Positions 42,879 to 51,929 of a DNA stretch of 64,000 nt are shown here, one piece after another. Position 1 is the stretch's first letter. Each line of letters opens with the position of its first letter. Under the pieces are notes generated by a model. It was not told the origin of the DNA. It made no database searches and saw only the letters and a list, made by a program, of their open reading frames with translations. The position numbers were made by a program, and so were the translations under genes. The stretch comes from Candidatus Bathycorpusculum hydrogenotrophicum (lineage in GTDB: Archaea; Thermoproteota; Bathyarchaeia; Bathyarchaeales; Bathycorpusculaceae), in the NCBI GenBank assembly GCA_009783705.1, contig WRCX01000003.1:18954-82953 (forward strand), in the 5' to 3' direction.

Positions 42879-44558
42879 TTAGAGGTAGGCGTCGGTTACG
42901 TATCTGCGCATCATACGGTGACTGTTGAAGTAATAAGCGATTTTTCCGATAGAGTTTTTCATGAGTTGGATCCATTCGTCTCGGTGGTTGTAAAATGTTG
43001 GAAGGATTATGTATTCGAGTTTGTTGTAGAGGTCCTCTATTTCTTTAGTAAAGCATGCCGAATCATCAATGGTTTCTTTTGGGTGGGGTCCAATGGCCCA
43101 GCCGGTGAGGTTTTCTATCCAGCCCTCGATCCACCAGCCGTCAAGTACGCTAAAGTTCATCACACCGTTGTGGGCGGCTTTCATGCCGCTTGTTCCAGAG
43201 GCCTCCATGGGTCGCAGGGGGGTATTGAGCCAAACATCAACGCCTCCAATCATCTTGGCGGCGATGTCCATGTCATAGTTTTCTATGTAGGCAATGTTTA
43301 GGTCGATTTTGAGTTGTTGGGTATAGTTGTAGATTTGTTCGATGATGTGTTTGCCGCCTTCATCGCGTGGATGGGCTTTGCCTGCAAATATAGCTTGGAA
43401 TTTGTTTGTTTTGTTGATGGTTCTTAGGCGGTCAAGGTTTGTGAAGAGCAGGGTTGCGCGTTTGTATTCGGTTGCTCTGCGTGCAAAGCCCAGTGTGAAT
43501 ACTTCGGGGTCTAGGTGAGTGTTTGAGGTTTGGTTTGTGAAGTCGATTAAGGTTTGTTTTTGTTGTTGGTGGGCTTGCCAGATCTCGCCATCTGGGATGA
43601 GATCAACTTTTGCTAAAAGTTCGGGTTCGATGGCCCATCCGGGGAGGTATTTGTCGTAGAGTTTTCGGTATTGTTCGCCTGTCCAGGTGTAGGAGTGGAC
43701 TCCGTTGGTTATGGCGTGAATTTCATATCCGGTGAACATTTTGCTTGAGATTTCTTGGTGGCGTTTGGCGCCGCCGTTTATATAGTTGCTAAGGTTGAGT
43801 GCGAGGCGTGTCATGTTGAGGCGTTCTTGTCCGCCGTATTTTTTTAGAAGGGCAAGATCGATTGTGGGTAGTGTGTCTTGGATTAGTTCATAGTTGAAGC
43901 GGTCATGTCCTGCTTCGACGGGGGTGTGGGTTGTGAAAATGCAGAGTTCTTTGACTTTTTCTGCGTCTTGGTTGTGTTTGTGCATTAGTTCTACGGCTAA
44001 AAAGCTTGAGTGGCCCTCGTTCATGTGGTATTTGCGGATTTGAAAGCCCAGCGAATCAAGCATGCGGACTCCGCCAAAGCCCAAGACTGCTTCTTGTTTG
44101 AGGCGGTATCGTTCGTCTCCGCCGTAGAGATAAAAAGATATTTCTCTATCAGCTTGGTTGTTGGTATCAAAATCGGTGTCTAAAAACAGCACGGGGACTG
44201 CTCCACCAGTGATGCTTTGGCAGACATAGAGCCAAGCGTGCACTTTAACGGTGCGTCCCTCAATTTGTATGTTGACTTCATTTGGCAGAAGGGTTAAGAG
44301 TTTTTCTGGATTCCACACGTTGGGTTGTTCGGTTTGTCTGCCGGTGGAGTCAAGTTTTTGTTTGAAATAGTTATATTTACTAATCAGGGTGACTGCGACA
44401 AGGGGCAGTTTAAGATCAGCACTGGAACGGATGGCATCGCCTGCTAGGGTACCTAAGCCGCCAGCGTATGTTGGGATTTGACTATTTAGACCTATCTCCA
44501 TTGAAAAGTAGGCAATTTTTTGTCCTTTGAGGACCCCTTGCAACTCGTTGGTTTGCAT
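42879..44558 (-). CDS. Alpha-glucan phosphorylase (GT35, short archaeal type), 559 aa
   Basis: Releases glucose 1-phosphate from glycogen or maltodextrin with pyridoxal phosphate. Family marks: AYFSMEIGLNSQIPTYAGGLG at the N-terminus, NEGHSSFLAVEL (residues about 185), TTHTPVEAGHDRF, GFARRATEYKRATLLF (substrate and phosphate region) and PLRPMEASGTSGMKAAHNGV near the PLP site. The length matches the short form found in archaea and thermophilic bacteria rather than the 800-residue form. Supplies hexose phosphate to glycolysis, in line with the phosphofructokinase upstream. Confidence 0.92.
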   Translation of the reverse strand: MQTNELQGVLKGQKIAYFSMEIGLNSQIPTYAGGLGTLAGDAIRSSADLKLPLVAVTLISKYNYFKQKLDSTGRQTEQPNVWNPEKLLTLLPNEVNIQIEGRTVKVHAWLYVCQSITGGAVPVLFLDTDFDTNNQADREISFYLYGGDERYRLKQEAVLGFGGVRMLDSLGFQIRKYHMNEGHSSFLAVELMHKHNQDAEKVKELCIFTTHTPVEAGHDRFNYELIQDTLPTIDLALLKKYGGQERLNMTRLALNLSNYINGGAKRHQEISSKMFTGYEIHAITNGVHSYTWTGEQYRKLYDKYLPGWAIEPELLAKVDLIPDGEIWQAHQQQKQTLIDFTNQTSNTHLDPEVFTLGFARRATEYKRATLLFTNLDRLRTINKTNKFQAIFAGKAHPRDEGGKHIIEQIYNYTQQLKIDLNIAYIENYDMDIAAKMIGGVDVWLNTPLRPMEASGTSGMKAAHNGVMNFSVLDGWWIEGWIENLTGWAIGPHPKETIDDSACFTKEIEDLYNKLEYIILPTFYNHRDEWIQLMKNSIGKIAYYFNSHRMMRRYVTDAYL

Positions 44559-44676
44559 ATTCCCATCCGTGACTAATTAGTTATCAGCTAAGCGTATCTT
44601 GCAGTAACTTGACTTTAATATCATTTTGCATACTACCCGCAATACTTGGAACACTTTACAGGATTCAAAGTGGAAG

Positions 44677-45816
44677 TTAGGAAGATGGAGGAGGACGGGT
44701 GCCCAGCGTTAGAGGGATCTTTAGGGTTTCTGTGCCGCGTACAACGAGCAGATCTATGGTTTGGCCTGGCAGGGTATTTTCTTCGAGGTAGCTGGCTAGA
44801 TCATCGTTGTTCTTAATTATTTGATCATTCATACCGATGATAATGTCGTTTACTTTTAGTTTGCCATCACAGGGTCCGTCTCGAACAATTGAAACGATTT
44901 TCCAACCATAGGTTACCGATACTCCTGTTTGGGTTGCTATAGCATAGTTCATGTCACCGCCAGTGACTCCTAGATAGGAGTGCCCGTGGTAGGACCCGGT
45001 TTGGATAAGATCTGCGATTTCGCGCAAAATAGTGTTTGAGGGAATAGCAAAACCCAACCCCTGCGAATCAGTTACGATAGCAGTAGTTATACCCACAACA
45101 TTACCAAGGGAATTAAGCAACAATCCGCCGCTGTTGCCAGGGTTTATAGGTGTGCTAGTCTGGATGACATTTGCTATAGAGAAGCCGCCAGCAGAATCCT
45201 CAACAATACTGCGCCCAGTTGCACTAACAACACCTGTGGTAAGAGAACCCACAAGACCATAAGGGTTACCAATAGCGATAACGGGTTCGCCGACCCGCAA
45301 TGGAGAAGAACTAACAATAGTTACAGGTTTTAGGTTTTCTGCGCTAGCACCTTCGATGGAGAGTATGGATAAATCGACATAGGGATCAGAACCTAGAATG
45401 GTGGCGGAGTAGCCTTTGCCGTTTGAGAGCGTAACACTTAGGTTTGTCGTACCTGCGACCACATGGTAATTAGTTATGATTACGATTTGTCCGGCAAAGT
45501 CATAGATAAACCCTGAACCCTGCACACCCTTACTATCAGTTTGACCCTGGATCAAAACAACTGAGTCCCGCACGTTGGCATAAAGATCTGCAAGGGAGGT
45601 TTCATTTTGGAGTAGAGTTATGTTTTGGTAGGTTGCATTTTGGAAGCCTTGCAGATTAGAGACAGATGCCTGTAGGTTATCAACTCGATCATTTAGGCTA
45701 TTTACCTGCTGGGAATTAACATAGAACATCAGTAATCCACCTACAAGCAAGCCTGCAACAAAGAGCAACATCAGCATGCTGACAGATGTTTTAGTAGCAT
45801 CCTTTGAGCTAAACAT
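44677..45816 (-). CDS. HtrA/DegP-type serine protease with PDZ domain, 379 aa
   Basis: Membrane-anchored quality-control protease. An N-terminal membrane segment (about 13-33) is followed by a short coiled coil (SQQVNSLNDRVDNLQ), a trypsin-like domain with catalytic His (IITNYHVVAG), Asp (DPYVDLSIL) and Ser (INPGNSGGLLLN), and a C-terminal PDZ domain with VRDGPCDGKLKVNDIIIGMN. The protease domain would sit outside the membrane. Length is normal. Confidence 0.93.
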   Translation of the reverse strand: MFSSKDATKTSVSMLMLLFVAGLLVGGLLMFYVNSQQVNSLNDRVDNLQASVSNLQGFQNATYQNITLLQNETSLADLYANVRDSVVLIQGQTDSKGVQGSGFIYDFAGQIVIITNYHVVAGTTNLSVTLSNGKGYSATILGSDPYVDLSILSIEGASAENLKPVTIVSSSPLRVGEPVIAIGNPYGLVGSLTTGVVSATGRSIVEDSAGGFSIANVIQTSTPINPGNSGGLLLNSLGNVVGITTAIVTDSQGLGFAIPSNTILREIADLIQTGSYHGHSYLGVTGGDMNYAIATQTGVSVTYGWKIVSIVRDGPCDGKLKVNDIIIGMNDQIIKNNDDLASYLEENTLPGQTIDLLVVRGTETLKIPLTLGTRPPPSS

Positions 45817-45877
45817 GTACTTTGCCTAAGTCAAAGTTACAAATATAGAGTATAAAAGTTGCTATACACTACACGCT

Positions 45878-46024
45878 TTAAGCAAGAACCCCCGATTCAG
45901 TTCGGATGCCTACATCTTTATAGGCCACTAAATTTCGTGCACCACCACAAAAGGGGCACGTATGAACTTTCAGCAACTGATGAAACTGTTGATTTTGCGA
46001 ATCACTAACAAGCTTCCAAGACAT
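45878..46024 (-). CDS. Small CxxC protein, 48 aa
   Basis: A 49-codon minus-strand frame from ATG 46022-46024 to TAA 45878-45880. It contains HTCPFCGGARNLVAYKDVGI, a CPxCGG zinc knuckle with only one cysteine pair. The ribosome site is weak. It lies 60 bp downstream of nothing else on its strand and 62 bp beyond the HtrA start, so it would be an independent microgene. Moderate doubt remains whether it is expressed. Confidence 0.4.
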   Translation of the reverse strand: MSWKLVSDSQNQQFHQLLKVHTCPFCGGARNLVAYKDVGIRTESGVLA

Positions 46025-46198
46025 AACTGAACTCTAAGTAGCACAGGTCAATTTGAGATGTAATAGGCGACTTATGGCCGAGTTTGCAACGTGCTAGACT
46101 TAACCTGAACATAGAAGATAGAAAGATATTATTAGACTTAATAACAAAAAAAAGAAAAGAGAGAGATTTACTGATTGATCTGTTTTGTTTTTGACTGC

Positions 46199-46438
46199 TC
46201 AGGGGCGTTTTCTGATCATGAGCATCAATATGATGGCTACTGCGATGATCAGAGCAAAGAGACCGCCGATGGCTGGTAGGAAGTATATGTCAGAGATTGA
46301 TTCGGGCGTTTCAGTTGGTGCAGGTGTTATTACTACGTCATCTACTGAAAAGAATGTTGTTGCATGTGAGGGCCAATAAGATTCTGAGCCGCTGAAGCGT
46401 GCAGTTACAGTGTGCATACCTGCAATTTCAGGGAGCAC
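46199..46438 (-). pseudogene. 3' remnant of an exported Ig-like repeat protein
   Basis: The frame encodes PEIAGMHTVTARFSGSESYW-type sequence (end of an Ig-like repeat), a Pro/Thr linker (APTETPES) and a C-terminal membrane anchor YFLPAIGGLFALIIAVAIILMLMIRKRP. In archaea this is the usual tail of large S-layer-like or cell-surface proteins. A TGA lies in frame shortly upstream of HIIHVLPEIAG, and no signal or body is present, so this is a truncated copy. Could in principle be expressed from ATG as a 79-aa anchor, but decay is more likely. Confidence 0.6.
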
Positions 46439-46831
46439 ATGAATAATATGTCAAATTACTCAACACCACTAAGGCCGCTCTCAAAACGACTATCAGCAAT
46501 ATAGAAAAGTAGCTTAATTGGCCAGCACATAGCAGGCAACCAAATAGTCTACAAGCACAATTAGTCAGGCCCACCCGTCTGCTTTGGATTACATGCCATG
46601 GTCTAACCCCGATCTTGTTCTAGTTAATTCACAACCACAAACATACACGCCTAGAAGGGTGTTTTGTTATCCAGTCATAAACAGTAGACCCCAGAAAAAA
46701 TAAAATTCACAAAAACAGATACCAGCCAATGACCCATTATAGCAGGTTAGGTCGGCTGTCCAGCCGTATGAGGGTGTGTATTATGTGAGGGAATGAGAAC
46801 CAGCTGGACAGCCGCATAATAGTAGGTAGAA
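46439..46831. other. Intergenic region with a 12-bp inverted repeat
   Basis: CGGCTGTCCAGC at 46753-46764 and GCTGGACAGCCG at 46803-46814 are perfect inverted copies 38 bp apart, just downstream of the minus-strand gene 46832-47107. It could be a terminator-like stem or the footprint of an inverted-repeat transposon. No gene is seen. Confidence 0.4.
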
Positions 46832-47107
46832 CTATTTTTTATCGTTATGTGTTGCAATCAGGCCTCGCTTCATAGCAAGTATGCCCATAAACTCTGATCC
46901 GCAAGCGGCTAACAATACAAACAGTGAATTACAGGAGAGTGCATCCACATTGACAAGCGTTCCGATGCCTGTAAAAAACGTTATCAAGCTGATAATACCA
47001 GCATCGACACATGCCGCTTTCCAATCAAACCCGCCCTCTTGAGTTGTGTTGTCTTTAATGCTAAAGGTTAGACGATTAAGAAAGTCTAACGATCGATGAT
47101 CCACCAC
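46832..47107 (-). CDS. Small membrane protein, 91 aa
   Basis: A polar N-terminus (MVDHRSLDFLNRLTFSIKDN) is followed by two hydrophobic segments (about 33-52 CVDAGIISLITFFTGIGTLV and 58-76 SLFVLLAACGSEFMGILAM) and a basic tail. No family recognised. A 22-bp perfect palindrome lies 24-45 bp upstream of the start and looks like an operator for this gene. Confidence 0.5.
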   Translation of the reverse strand: MVDHRSLDFLNRLTFSIKDNTTQEGGFDWKAACVDAGIISLITFFTGIGTLVNVDALSCNSLFVLLAACGSEFMGILAMKRGLIATHNDKK

Positions 47108-47130
47108 TATTCAAACCCCGGGTTTTCATA

Positions 47131-47152
47131 ACATTTGTTGTACAACAAATGT
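47131..47152. promoter_or_regulatory. 22-bp perfect palindrome, operator candidate
   Basis: The half-site is ACATTTGTTGT followed directly by its reverse complement. It sits immediately upstream of the minus-strand start at 47107, in promoter position. A dimeric regulator is the simplest reading. Confidence 0.5.
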
Positions 47153-47405
47153 AACAACTAATCGAAACGCTAATGCTTAAGGAGCCTTATAAGCTTAGCG
47201 AAAAAGAGCGCAGATAGCAGATTATTTATGCGGTCAGTCATCTGGCGCTATACACATCTTCAGAGTGCAGGTCTCCTTTTGCTGACTCGGGTACATGTAG
47301 ACAGATCACTGAAAGAAAACTAGTTTATGGCAAAAACGGTTGAAATTTTAAGGCGAATGACATAATGATCATAGAGGTGAACAACAGTAAAAACAGCTAC
47401 CGAAA
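47153..47405. other. Intergenic DNA before the decayed toxin locus
   Basis: No gene, RNA or repeat recognised here. Confidence 0.3.
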
Positions 47406-47606
47406 ACAAAACTTACAAAATTCTGTCATATACCGTATTGTGCATTAAAGAGTTCGAATACATTTAATTTATCTTATATTGAGGCATACAAATACCTTGA
47501 GAATTATGGCGGATTACAGTTTATTATAAAGCATTATGAAATAAAGAACATACCTTAAGCATTAATGACGCTATAGAAGATATGCAAGCTATTTGTCGCA
47601 AAAATG
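47406..47606 (+). pseudogene. Decayed DUF3791-like gene
   Basis: Pieces in three frames add up to a DUF3791-type protein: KILSYTVLCIKEFEYI, then NLSYIEAYKYLENYGGLQFI with IKHYE, then EHTLSINDAIEDMQAICRKNGG. At least two single-base frameshifts (near 47461 and 47540) break it. DUF3791 genes usually precede DUF3990 genes in Firmicutes, as here. The alternative is sequencing error, but several indels in 200 bp favour decay. Confidence 0.5.
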
Positions 47607-48115
47607 GGGGGCTAATAGGATACTCTATCATGGGTCTAACATTAAAATAATAAATATAGATTTATCAAAAGCACGTCCCCTTCAAAGATTTTGGGCGCGG
47701 ATTTTATTTAACCGAAAATAAAGAACATGCTGAAAGAATGGCAGTCAGAGTTGCGGATAGATTCGGCGGAAACCCTAATGTAAGTGCATTTGAACTTAGC
47801 GACGAAATTTTTAATGATAAGGCTTTAAACATACTAAAATTTGAAAATCCTAATAAGGAATGGGCTTTATTTGTCGTGAACAATAGATCACTAAATTTCA
47901 GAGATGCTGAAAATAAGCTGTATAACGGCAATAACAAATATGATGTGGTTATTGGCGCGGTCGCAAATGACGATTTGGTGAGTACTTTCGACTTATTTCG
48001 GAGCGGTTTTATGAGCATAGATGATGTTGTTAAACAAATTACATATAAAAATCTAACAAATCAATATTCCTTTCATTCCGAAAAAGCTATAGCATATTTA
48101 AAGGCGGTGGAATAA
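47605..48115 (+). pseudogene. Frameshifted DUF3990-like gene (ADP-ribosyltransferase-fold toxin)
   Basis: The N-terminal part MGANRILYHGSN is readable only if one G of a six-G run is skipped at 47606-47611. A second shift near 47683 is needed to join ARPL to KDFGRGFYLTENKEHAERMA. From 47738 to 48115 the frame is open (FELSDEIFNDKALNILKFEN, later ALFVVNNR and VIGAVANDDL). DUF3990 proteins have an ADP-ribosyltransferase-like fold and are suspected toxins. The broken start suggests the toxin is inactive here while the downstream partner gene stays open. Confidence 0.55.
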
Positions 48116-48364
48116 ATGGAGATAACAAAGGAACAGGATTTATTGATACAACATTTAGCTGTTGACTTAGCTAATATTTTGGTGGAAGAACAGAAAAAAA
48201 CAATAGAACAAGCATTAAACATAGTGCATAACTCTGTTACTTTTAAGAAAATTTGTGATGTTAAAACCGGATTATACCGCGAAAGCGCCGGATATAATTA
48301 TGACATATTGCAAGACGAGCTAAAACACGGTAAATTTGGGCAATATGGAAAGTATGATAGGTGA
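48116..48364 (+). CDS. Small partner protein of the DUF3990 locus, 82 aa
   Basis: Its ATG directly follows the DUF3990-like stop. All-helical and acidic, with a KICDVKTGLYRESAGYNYDI segment that resembles the third small gene usually found next to DUF3791/DUF3990 in gut Firmicutes (pattern K-x-x-D-x-x-T-G-L-Y-x-E-S). It may be the antitoxin or a substrate-binding partner. It ends KHGKFGQYGKYDR. AT-rich, bacterial-like, unlike the host genes on either side. Confidence 0.5.
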   Translation: MEITKEQDLLIQHLAVDLANILVEEQKKTIEQALNIVHNSVTFKKICDVKTGLYRESAGYNYDILQDELKHGKFGQYGKYDR

Positions 48365-48388
48365 TTTAGGTCAACTGTGACGTAAATA

Positions 48389-49369
48389 CTATATTCCGAT
48401 AACATATATTCTGAGGGCTATGATTGGCAGAACAACTACTATGCCAAACAATGCTGAGGTTATCACCATGATGCGCAGGGCTTTGCCAATATCTTCGTAT
48501 GAGATGTGGCCTTTGTCATCGCCGAGTTTGTAGTGGTCTGTTTTTTCAAGTTGGATACCCAGTGCACCTGCCATGGCAGATATGGTGTAGCCTGCATTTG
48601 GACTTGAGGTTTTGTGTTTGTCGCGTTGGAGAATACGCCAGGATTCTCGCCAGTTCGCACCTGAGAAAAATGCGGCAACAACCATCAAATAGGCAGTTAT
48701 TCGTGCGGGTATGTAGTTGGTTAGTGTGTCGAGTTTTGCGCTAAACCAGCCGATGTTTTTGTATTCAGCGTTTTTGTAGCCCACCATTGAATCTAGGGTA
48801 TTTATAACGCGGTATGCAAAGGCACCGGGAACCCCCAGTAGGGCGTAGAAGAAAAACGGTGCGGTGATGCCATCGGTTGTGCTCTCGGCGATGGATTCGA
48901 CTGCGGCAGAGATTATTTGGCGTTCGTTGAGGCTGGTTGGGTCTCTGCGAACAATATAGGGTAGCCATTTGCGAGCGCCGTCTATATCACGTTTTTTTAG
49001 GGCGAGTGCGATGGGTTTTGTGTATTGTCCCATGCCGGATATGGCAAAGGTTGCTTTGAAGAGGATTGCTCCAACGATGATGTAGAGAATTTCGCCTATT
49101 GGATGGGGCAGACCTCTTAGCAGATAAAGCAGTACAAAAACTGGCAGGGCAAATGCAAGTATTGCCGCAAGAGCCATCAATACGCCGTTGGTTTTTTCGA
49201 TTCGGGGATTTTTGTTTTTGGCTTTTGCTTTGAGGTAGGTGATGAGTTTGCCTATGCCAATAGTGGGGTGGATGCGATCGGGATACTCGCCCAAGACCAG
49301 ATCGATAAGGAAAGCTAAAATAAAGATAAGGATGGAGTCGATGAACAGTGAAATATAAAAGCTAAACAT
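48389..49369 (-). CDS. cbiB: Adenosylcobinamide-phosphate synthase CbiB, 326 aa
   Basis: Attaches aminopropanol phosphate to adenosylcobyric acid in cobalamin synthesis. Membrane protein. Family marks are LIDLVLGEYPDRIHPTIGIGK near the N-terminus, RDIDGARKWLPYIVRRDP, SAAVESIAESTTDGITAPFFFY (the ESxxD core) and RVINTLDSMVGYKNAEYKNIGWFSAKLDT. Length is normal. It lies 4 bp downstream of the CobD-like aminotransferase gene, which makes the linker, so they form a cobalamin operon. Confidence 0.93.
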   Translation of the reverse strand: MFSFYISLFIDSILIFILAFLIDLVLGEYPDRIHPTIGIGKLITYLKAKAKNKNPRIEKTNGVLMALAAILAFALPVFVLLYLLRGLPHPIGEILYIIVGAILFKATFAISGMGQYTKPIALALKKRDIDGARKWLPYIVRRDPTSLNERQIISAAVESIAESTTDGITAPFFFYALLGVPGAFAYRVINTLDSMVGYKNAEYKNIGWFSAKLDTLTNYIPARITAYLMVVAAFFSGANWRESWRILQRDKHKTSSPNAGYTISAMAGALGIQLEKTDHYKLGDDKGHISYEDIGKALRIMVITSALFGIVVVLPIIALRIYVIGI

Positions 49370-49373
49370 GCCA

Positions 49374-50504
49374 TCAAACCGTTAGTGCTTGTTTAAACGC
49401 TTCTATTAGGCGCATGTTTTGGTCGTGAGTTTTAACTGCTACTCGGATGTAGAACTCGTTTAAGCCAACAAAGTTGCTGCAGTCTCGGATTAGAATGCCT
49501 TGTTTTAGCATTAGGTGCTTGAGGGCATTGGCGGTTAAGCCTGTTTTTTCGATGTCTATGAAGAAAAAGTTTGCATCCGGAGGGCTGAACCTAAACGAGA
49601 AAATGTTGCCTAGTTGGGTTTGGAGCCAGGTTTTTTCTTGTTTGATAAGATCGAGGGTTATTTGTAGATGGGCCTCGTCTTTGAGGGCAACTGCTGCGGC
49701 TGTTTGGGCTAGGCAGTTAACGTTCCAGGGAATTTTGGCACAGTGTAACACTTCAGCGATTTCTTTGCTGGTGATACCATAGCCAACCCTTAATCCGGTT
49801 AATCCAAAAATTTTTGTGAATGAGCGCAACACAAATAGGTTGGGGTATTTGTTGATTTGGGGTATCAAAGAGACGTTTTTTTCGTCGTCGACGAATTCGA
49901 GAAAGTCTTCGTCGAGGAAAACCAAGATATCTTGGGAGAGAGCCGATTCGATGATGTTTGTTAGGTTGTTTTTTGGGATGAGTTTGCTTGTGGGGTTGTT
50001 GGGGTTACAGAGAAACACTAGTTTGCAACCTGTCATTTCGCGTTTGAATGCTTCAACATCCACTTGGAAATTTTTGTCCAGTTTTACGAATTTGACGGAT
50101 TCGCCGGTTTTTCGCACGGCGCGTTCGTATTCGCCAAATGTGGGTGCGGTCATCAGTGCTTTTTCGCCCCGTTTGAGAAATGTCTCTGCAAAGAGATACA
50201 TCAACTCGGTAGAACCGTTGCCTACAATGATGTTGTCTTTAGTTATAGCGTTAAAGTGTTTGGCTATTGTTTCTCGAAGGGTTGTAGAGTTTGAGTCAGG
50301 GTAAGCAACAATTTCATTAAAGGCTCCTTGGATGGCATCGAGGGCTTTTTTTGAGGGCCCTAAGGGGTTGACGCTTGAGCTGAAATCTAGAATTTCGTGT
50401 GGTGTATATCCACTTTCTTGAGCGGCACCATGAACCTCTGCGCCGTGTTGACAGGGTTTGAGGTTTTTTATGTTATCTTTGGTGAGGCTTTCGATTGGCT
50501 TCAT
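49374..50504 (-). CDS. cobD: L-threonine-O-3-phosphate decarboxylase-like PLP enzyme, about 376 aa
   Basis: Fold-type I aminotransferase family close to HisC/CobD. Seen: HGAEVHGAAQESGY with EILDFSSSVNPLGP, NIIVGNGSTELMYLFAE, FLCNPNNPTSKLI, VFLDEDFLEF and the PLP lysine in LRSFTKIFGLTGLRVGYG. Adjacent to cbiB, so it most likely makes (R)-1-aminopropan-2-ol phosphate for cobalamin; histidinol-phosphate aminotransferase is the alternative. The start is uncertain: the frame is open to 50612, with methionines at 50579 and 50504; 50504 gives the usual length. Confidence 0.85.
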   Translation of the reverse strand: MKPIESLTKDNIKNLKPCQHGAEVHGAAQESGYTPHEILDFSSSVNPLGPSKKALDAIQGAFNEIVAYPDSNSTTLRETIAKHFNAITKDNIIVGNGSTELMYLFAETFLKRGEKALMTAPTFGEYERAVRKTGESVKFVKLDKNFQVDVEAFKREMTGCKLVFLCNPNNPTSKLIPKNNLTNIIESALSQDILVFLDEDFLEFVDDEKNVSLIPQINKYPNLFVLRSFTKIFGLTGLRVGYGITSKEIAEVLHCAKIPWNVNCLAQTAAAVALKDEAHLQITLDLIKQEKTWLQTQLGNIFSFRFSPPDANFFFIDIEKTGLTANALKHLMLKQGILIRDCSNFVGLNEFYIRVAVKTHDQNMRLIEAFKQALTV

Positions 50505-50829
50505 GGCTGGTTTCTGTCCGCTGGATACTGAGGTTTTCTCTTTAGGTAAATCATATAAAGGTTTGGTTGGATGTTCCATCCAAACGGCTATCCAACTTGC
50601 TATACAGCTCAAAGAGCAGATAGGTGGAGGCAGAAAATTTAAAGAAAAAGCAACCGCTAAAACTGCCGTTTAAACGCCAAGATGCTTACTAAACAAACTG
50701 ACAAATCCACTATAACGAGCTCTTTTTCTGTGGTGATAAGGTGTGTCTGTGGAGTCTGTCAAGCAAATGATGAGCTGATTAAGGGACAGATCAAAGAAAA
50801 ATAACTTCTTATGTTAGAGTTTCCTCTAC

Positions 50830-51642
50830 ATGCTGGGATTGGATTTGAGTGAACTAGTATTTGTAGGGTTAGGGTTAAACGATGAAAAGGGCATCACGCT
50901 TAGGGGTTTAGAGGAAACCAAAAGTGCCGATGCAATATTTATGGAGACCTACACCAGTCGTATGCCTGATTTTAGCCTAGAGCGCTTAGTGAGGTTGTGT
51001 GGTAGAAAAATTCAGATGCTCACCAGAAGTGATCTTGAGGAGGAAAGCGGCAGATCTATTCTGCAAGCGGCCAAAGTTGGGAAAGCGGTTTTTTTGGTGC
51101 CTGGGGATCCCTTTATTGCTACAACCCATATCATCCTGCGTATCGATGCAGAAAAACAAGGCATCACCACACGTATTGTTCATGGCATATCGATCATGTC
51201 AGCGATTGTGAGTCTCTCGGGTTTGCATAATTACAAGTTTGGCAAAACCGTCACCGTGCCCTTTGCAGATAACTTTTCAGAGACACCCTACAATGTCATA
51301 TCTCAAAATCAAAAACTGGGCCTACATACACTGTGTCTTTTGGATCTAAGACAAGCCGAGAACCGCTATCTCTCCATTAAAGACGCTCTAGAACAACTGC
51401 TAAATATGGAGGAGAAAAAGAAACAAAACACCATAACCCCTCGCACGCCAGCGGTGGGTATTGCAAGAGCAGGCAGTAACAGCCCGGTGGTTAAAGCGGG
51501 GTTTGTCAAAGATGTGGTTGGATTTGATTTTGGTGAACCACCGTTTAGTCTCATCATCCCGGGAGATTTGCACTTTATGGAAGTTGAGGCGCTTTGTGCT
51601 TTTGCTGGGGCACCGGTGGAGTTTAGGAGTCTTGTTAGATGA
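50830..51642 (+). CDS. dphB: Diphthine synthase, 270 aa
   Basis: Methylates the modified histidine of elongation factor 2 during diphthamide synthesis, found only in archaea and eukaryotes. It shows LVFVGLGLNDEKGITLRGLE, ADAIFMETYTSRMP, FLVPGDPFIATTHIILR and HGISIMSAIVSLSGLHNYKFGK, all strongly conserved in DphB. Length is normal. It overlaps DUF357 by 4 bp. This gene is one of the best indications that the host is an archaeon. Confidence 0.95.
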   Translation: MLGLDLSELVFVGLGLNDEKGITLRGLEETKSADAIFMETYTSRMPDFSLERLVRLCGRKIQMLTRSDLEEESGRSILQAAKVGKAVFLVPGDPFIATTHIILRIDAEKQGITTRIVHGISIMSAIVSLSGLHNYKFGKTVTVPFADNFSETPYNVISQNQKLGLHTLCLLDLRQAENRYLSIKDALEQLLNMEEKKKQNTITPRTPAVGIARAGSNSPVVKAGFVKDVVGFDFGEPPFSLIIPGDLHFMEVEALCAFAGAPVEFRSLVR

Positions 51643-51929
51643 GCATAGAGTATCTTACCAACAAATACATTGTCTCAGCTGAGAAGGTGCTCTCTGAACT
51701 TAAACGCAATCCAACGCCCTTTAGTGTCGAGGAGCAAACTGTTGAAGAGGTTTTGCGCTGGGCTGTTGATTATTTGGAGGATGCAAAGTATTATAAAGCA
51801 GAAAATAAGCTTGGAACCAGTTTGACGTCGGTGGCTTACTGCGAGGGGCTACTTGACGCGCTTAGATTGATGGGTGCGGTGAATTTCCAATGGCCAACCA
51901 AACAAGAAAATCCAACCGAAAAATTGTGA
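51639..51929 (+). CDS. DUF357 family protein, 96 aa
   Basis: Helical archaeal protein with ALKRNP-type N-terminus (here LSELKRNPTPF), WAVDYLEDAKYYKAENKLGTSLTSVAYCEGLLDALRLMG. It is found next to FAD synthase or DphB in many archaea. It overlaps dphB by 4 bp and the FAD synthase gene by 40 bp, so it is translationally coupled to both. Function unknown. Confidence 0.88.
   Translation: MSIEYLTNKYIVSAEKVLSELKRNPTPFSVEEQTVEEVLRWAVDYLEDAKYYKAENKLGTSLTSVAYCEGLLDALRLMGAVNFQWPTKQENPTEKL

Noticed and set aside
48364..50830. A cobalamin riboswitch near the CbiB operon
   Set aside because: No conserved B12-box-like sequence or suitable leader is visible, and such riboswitches are mostly bacterial.
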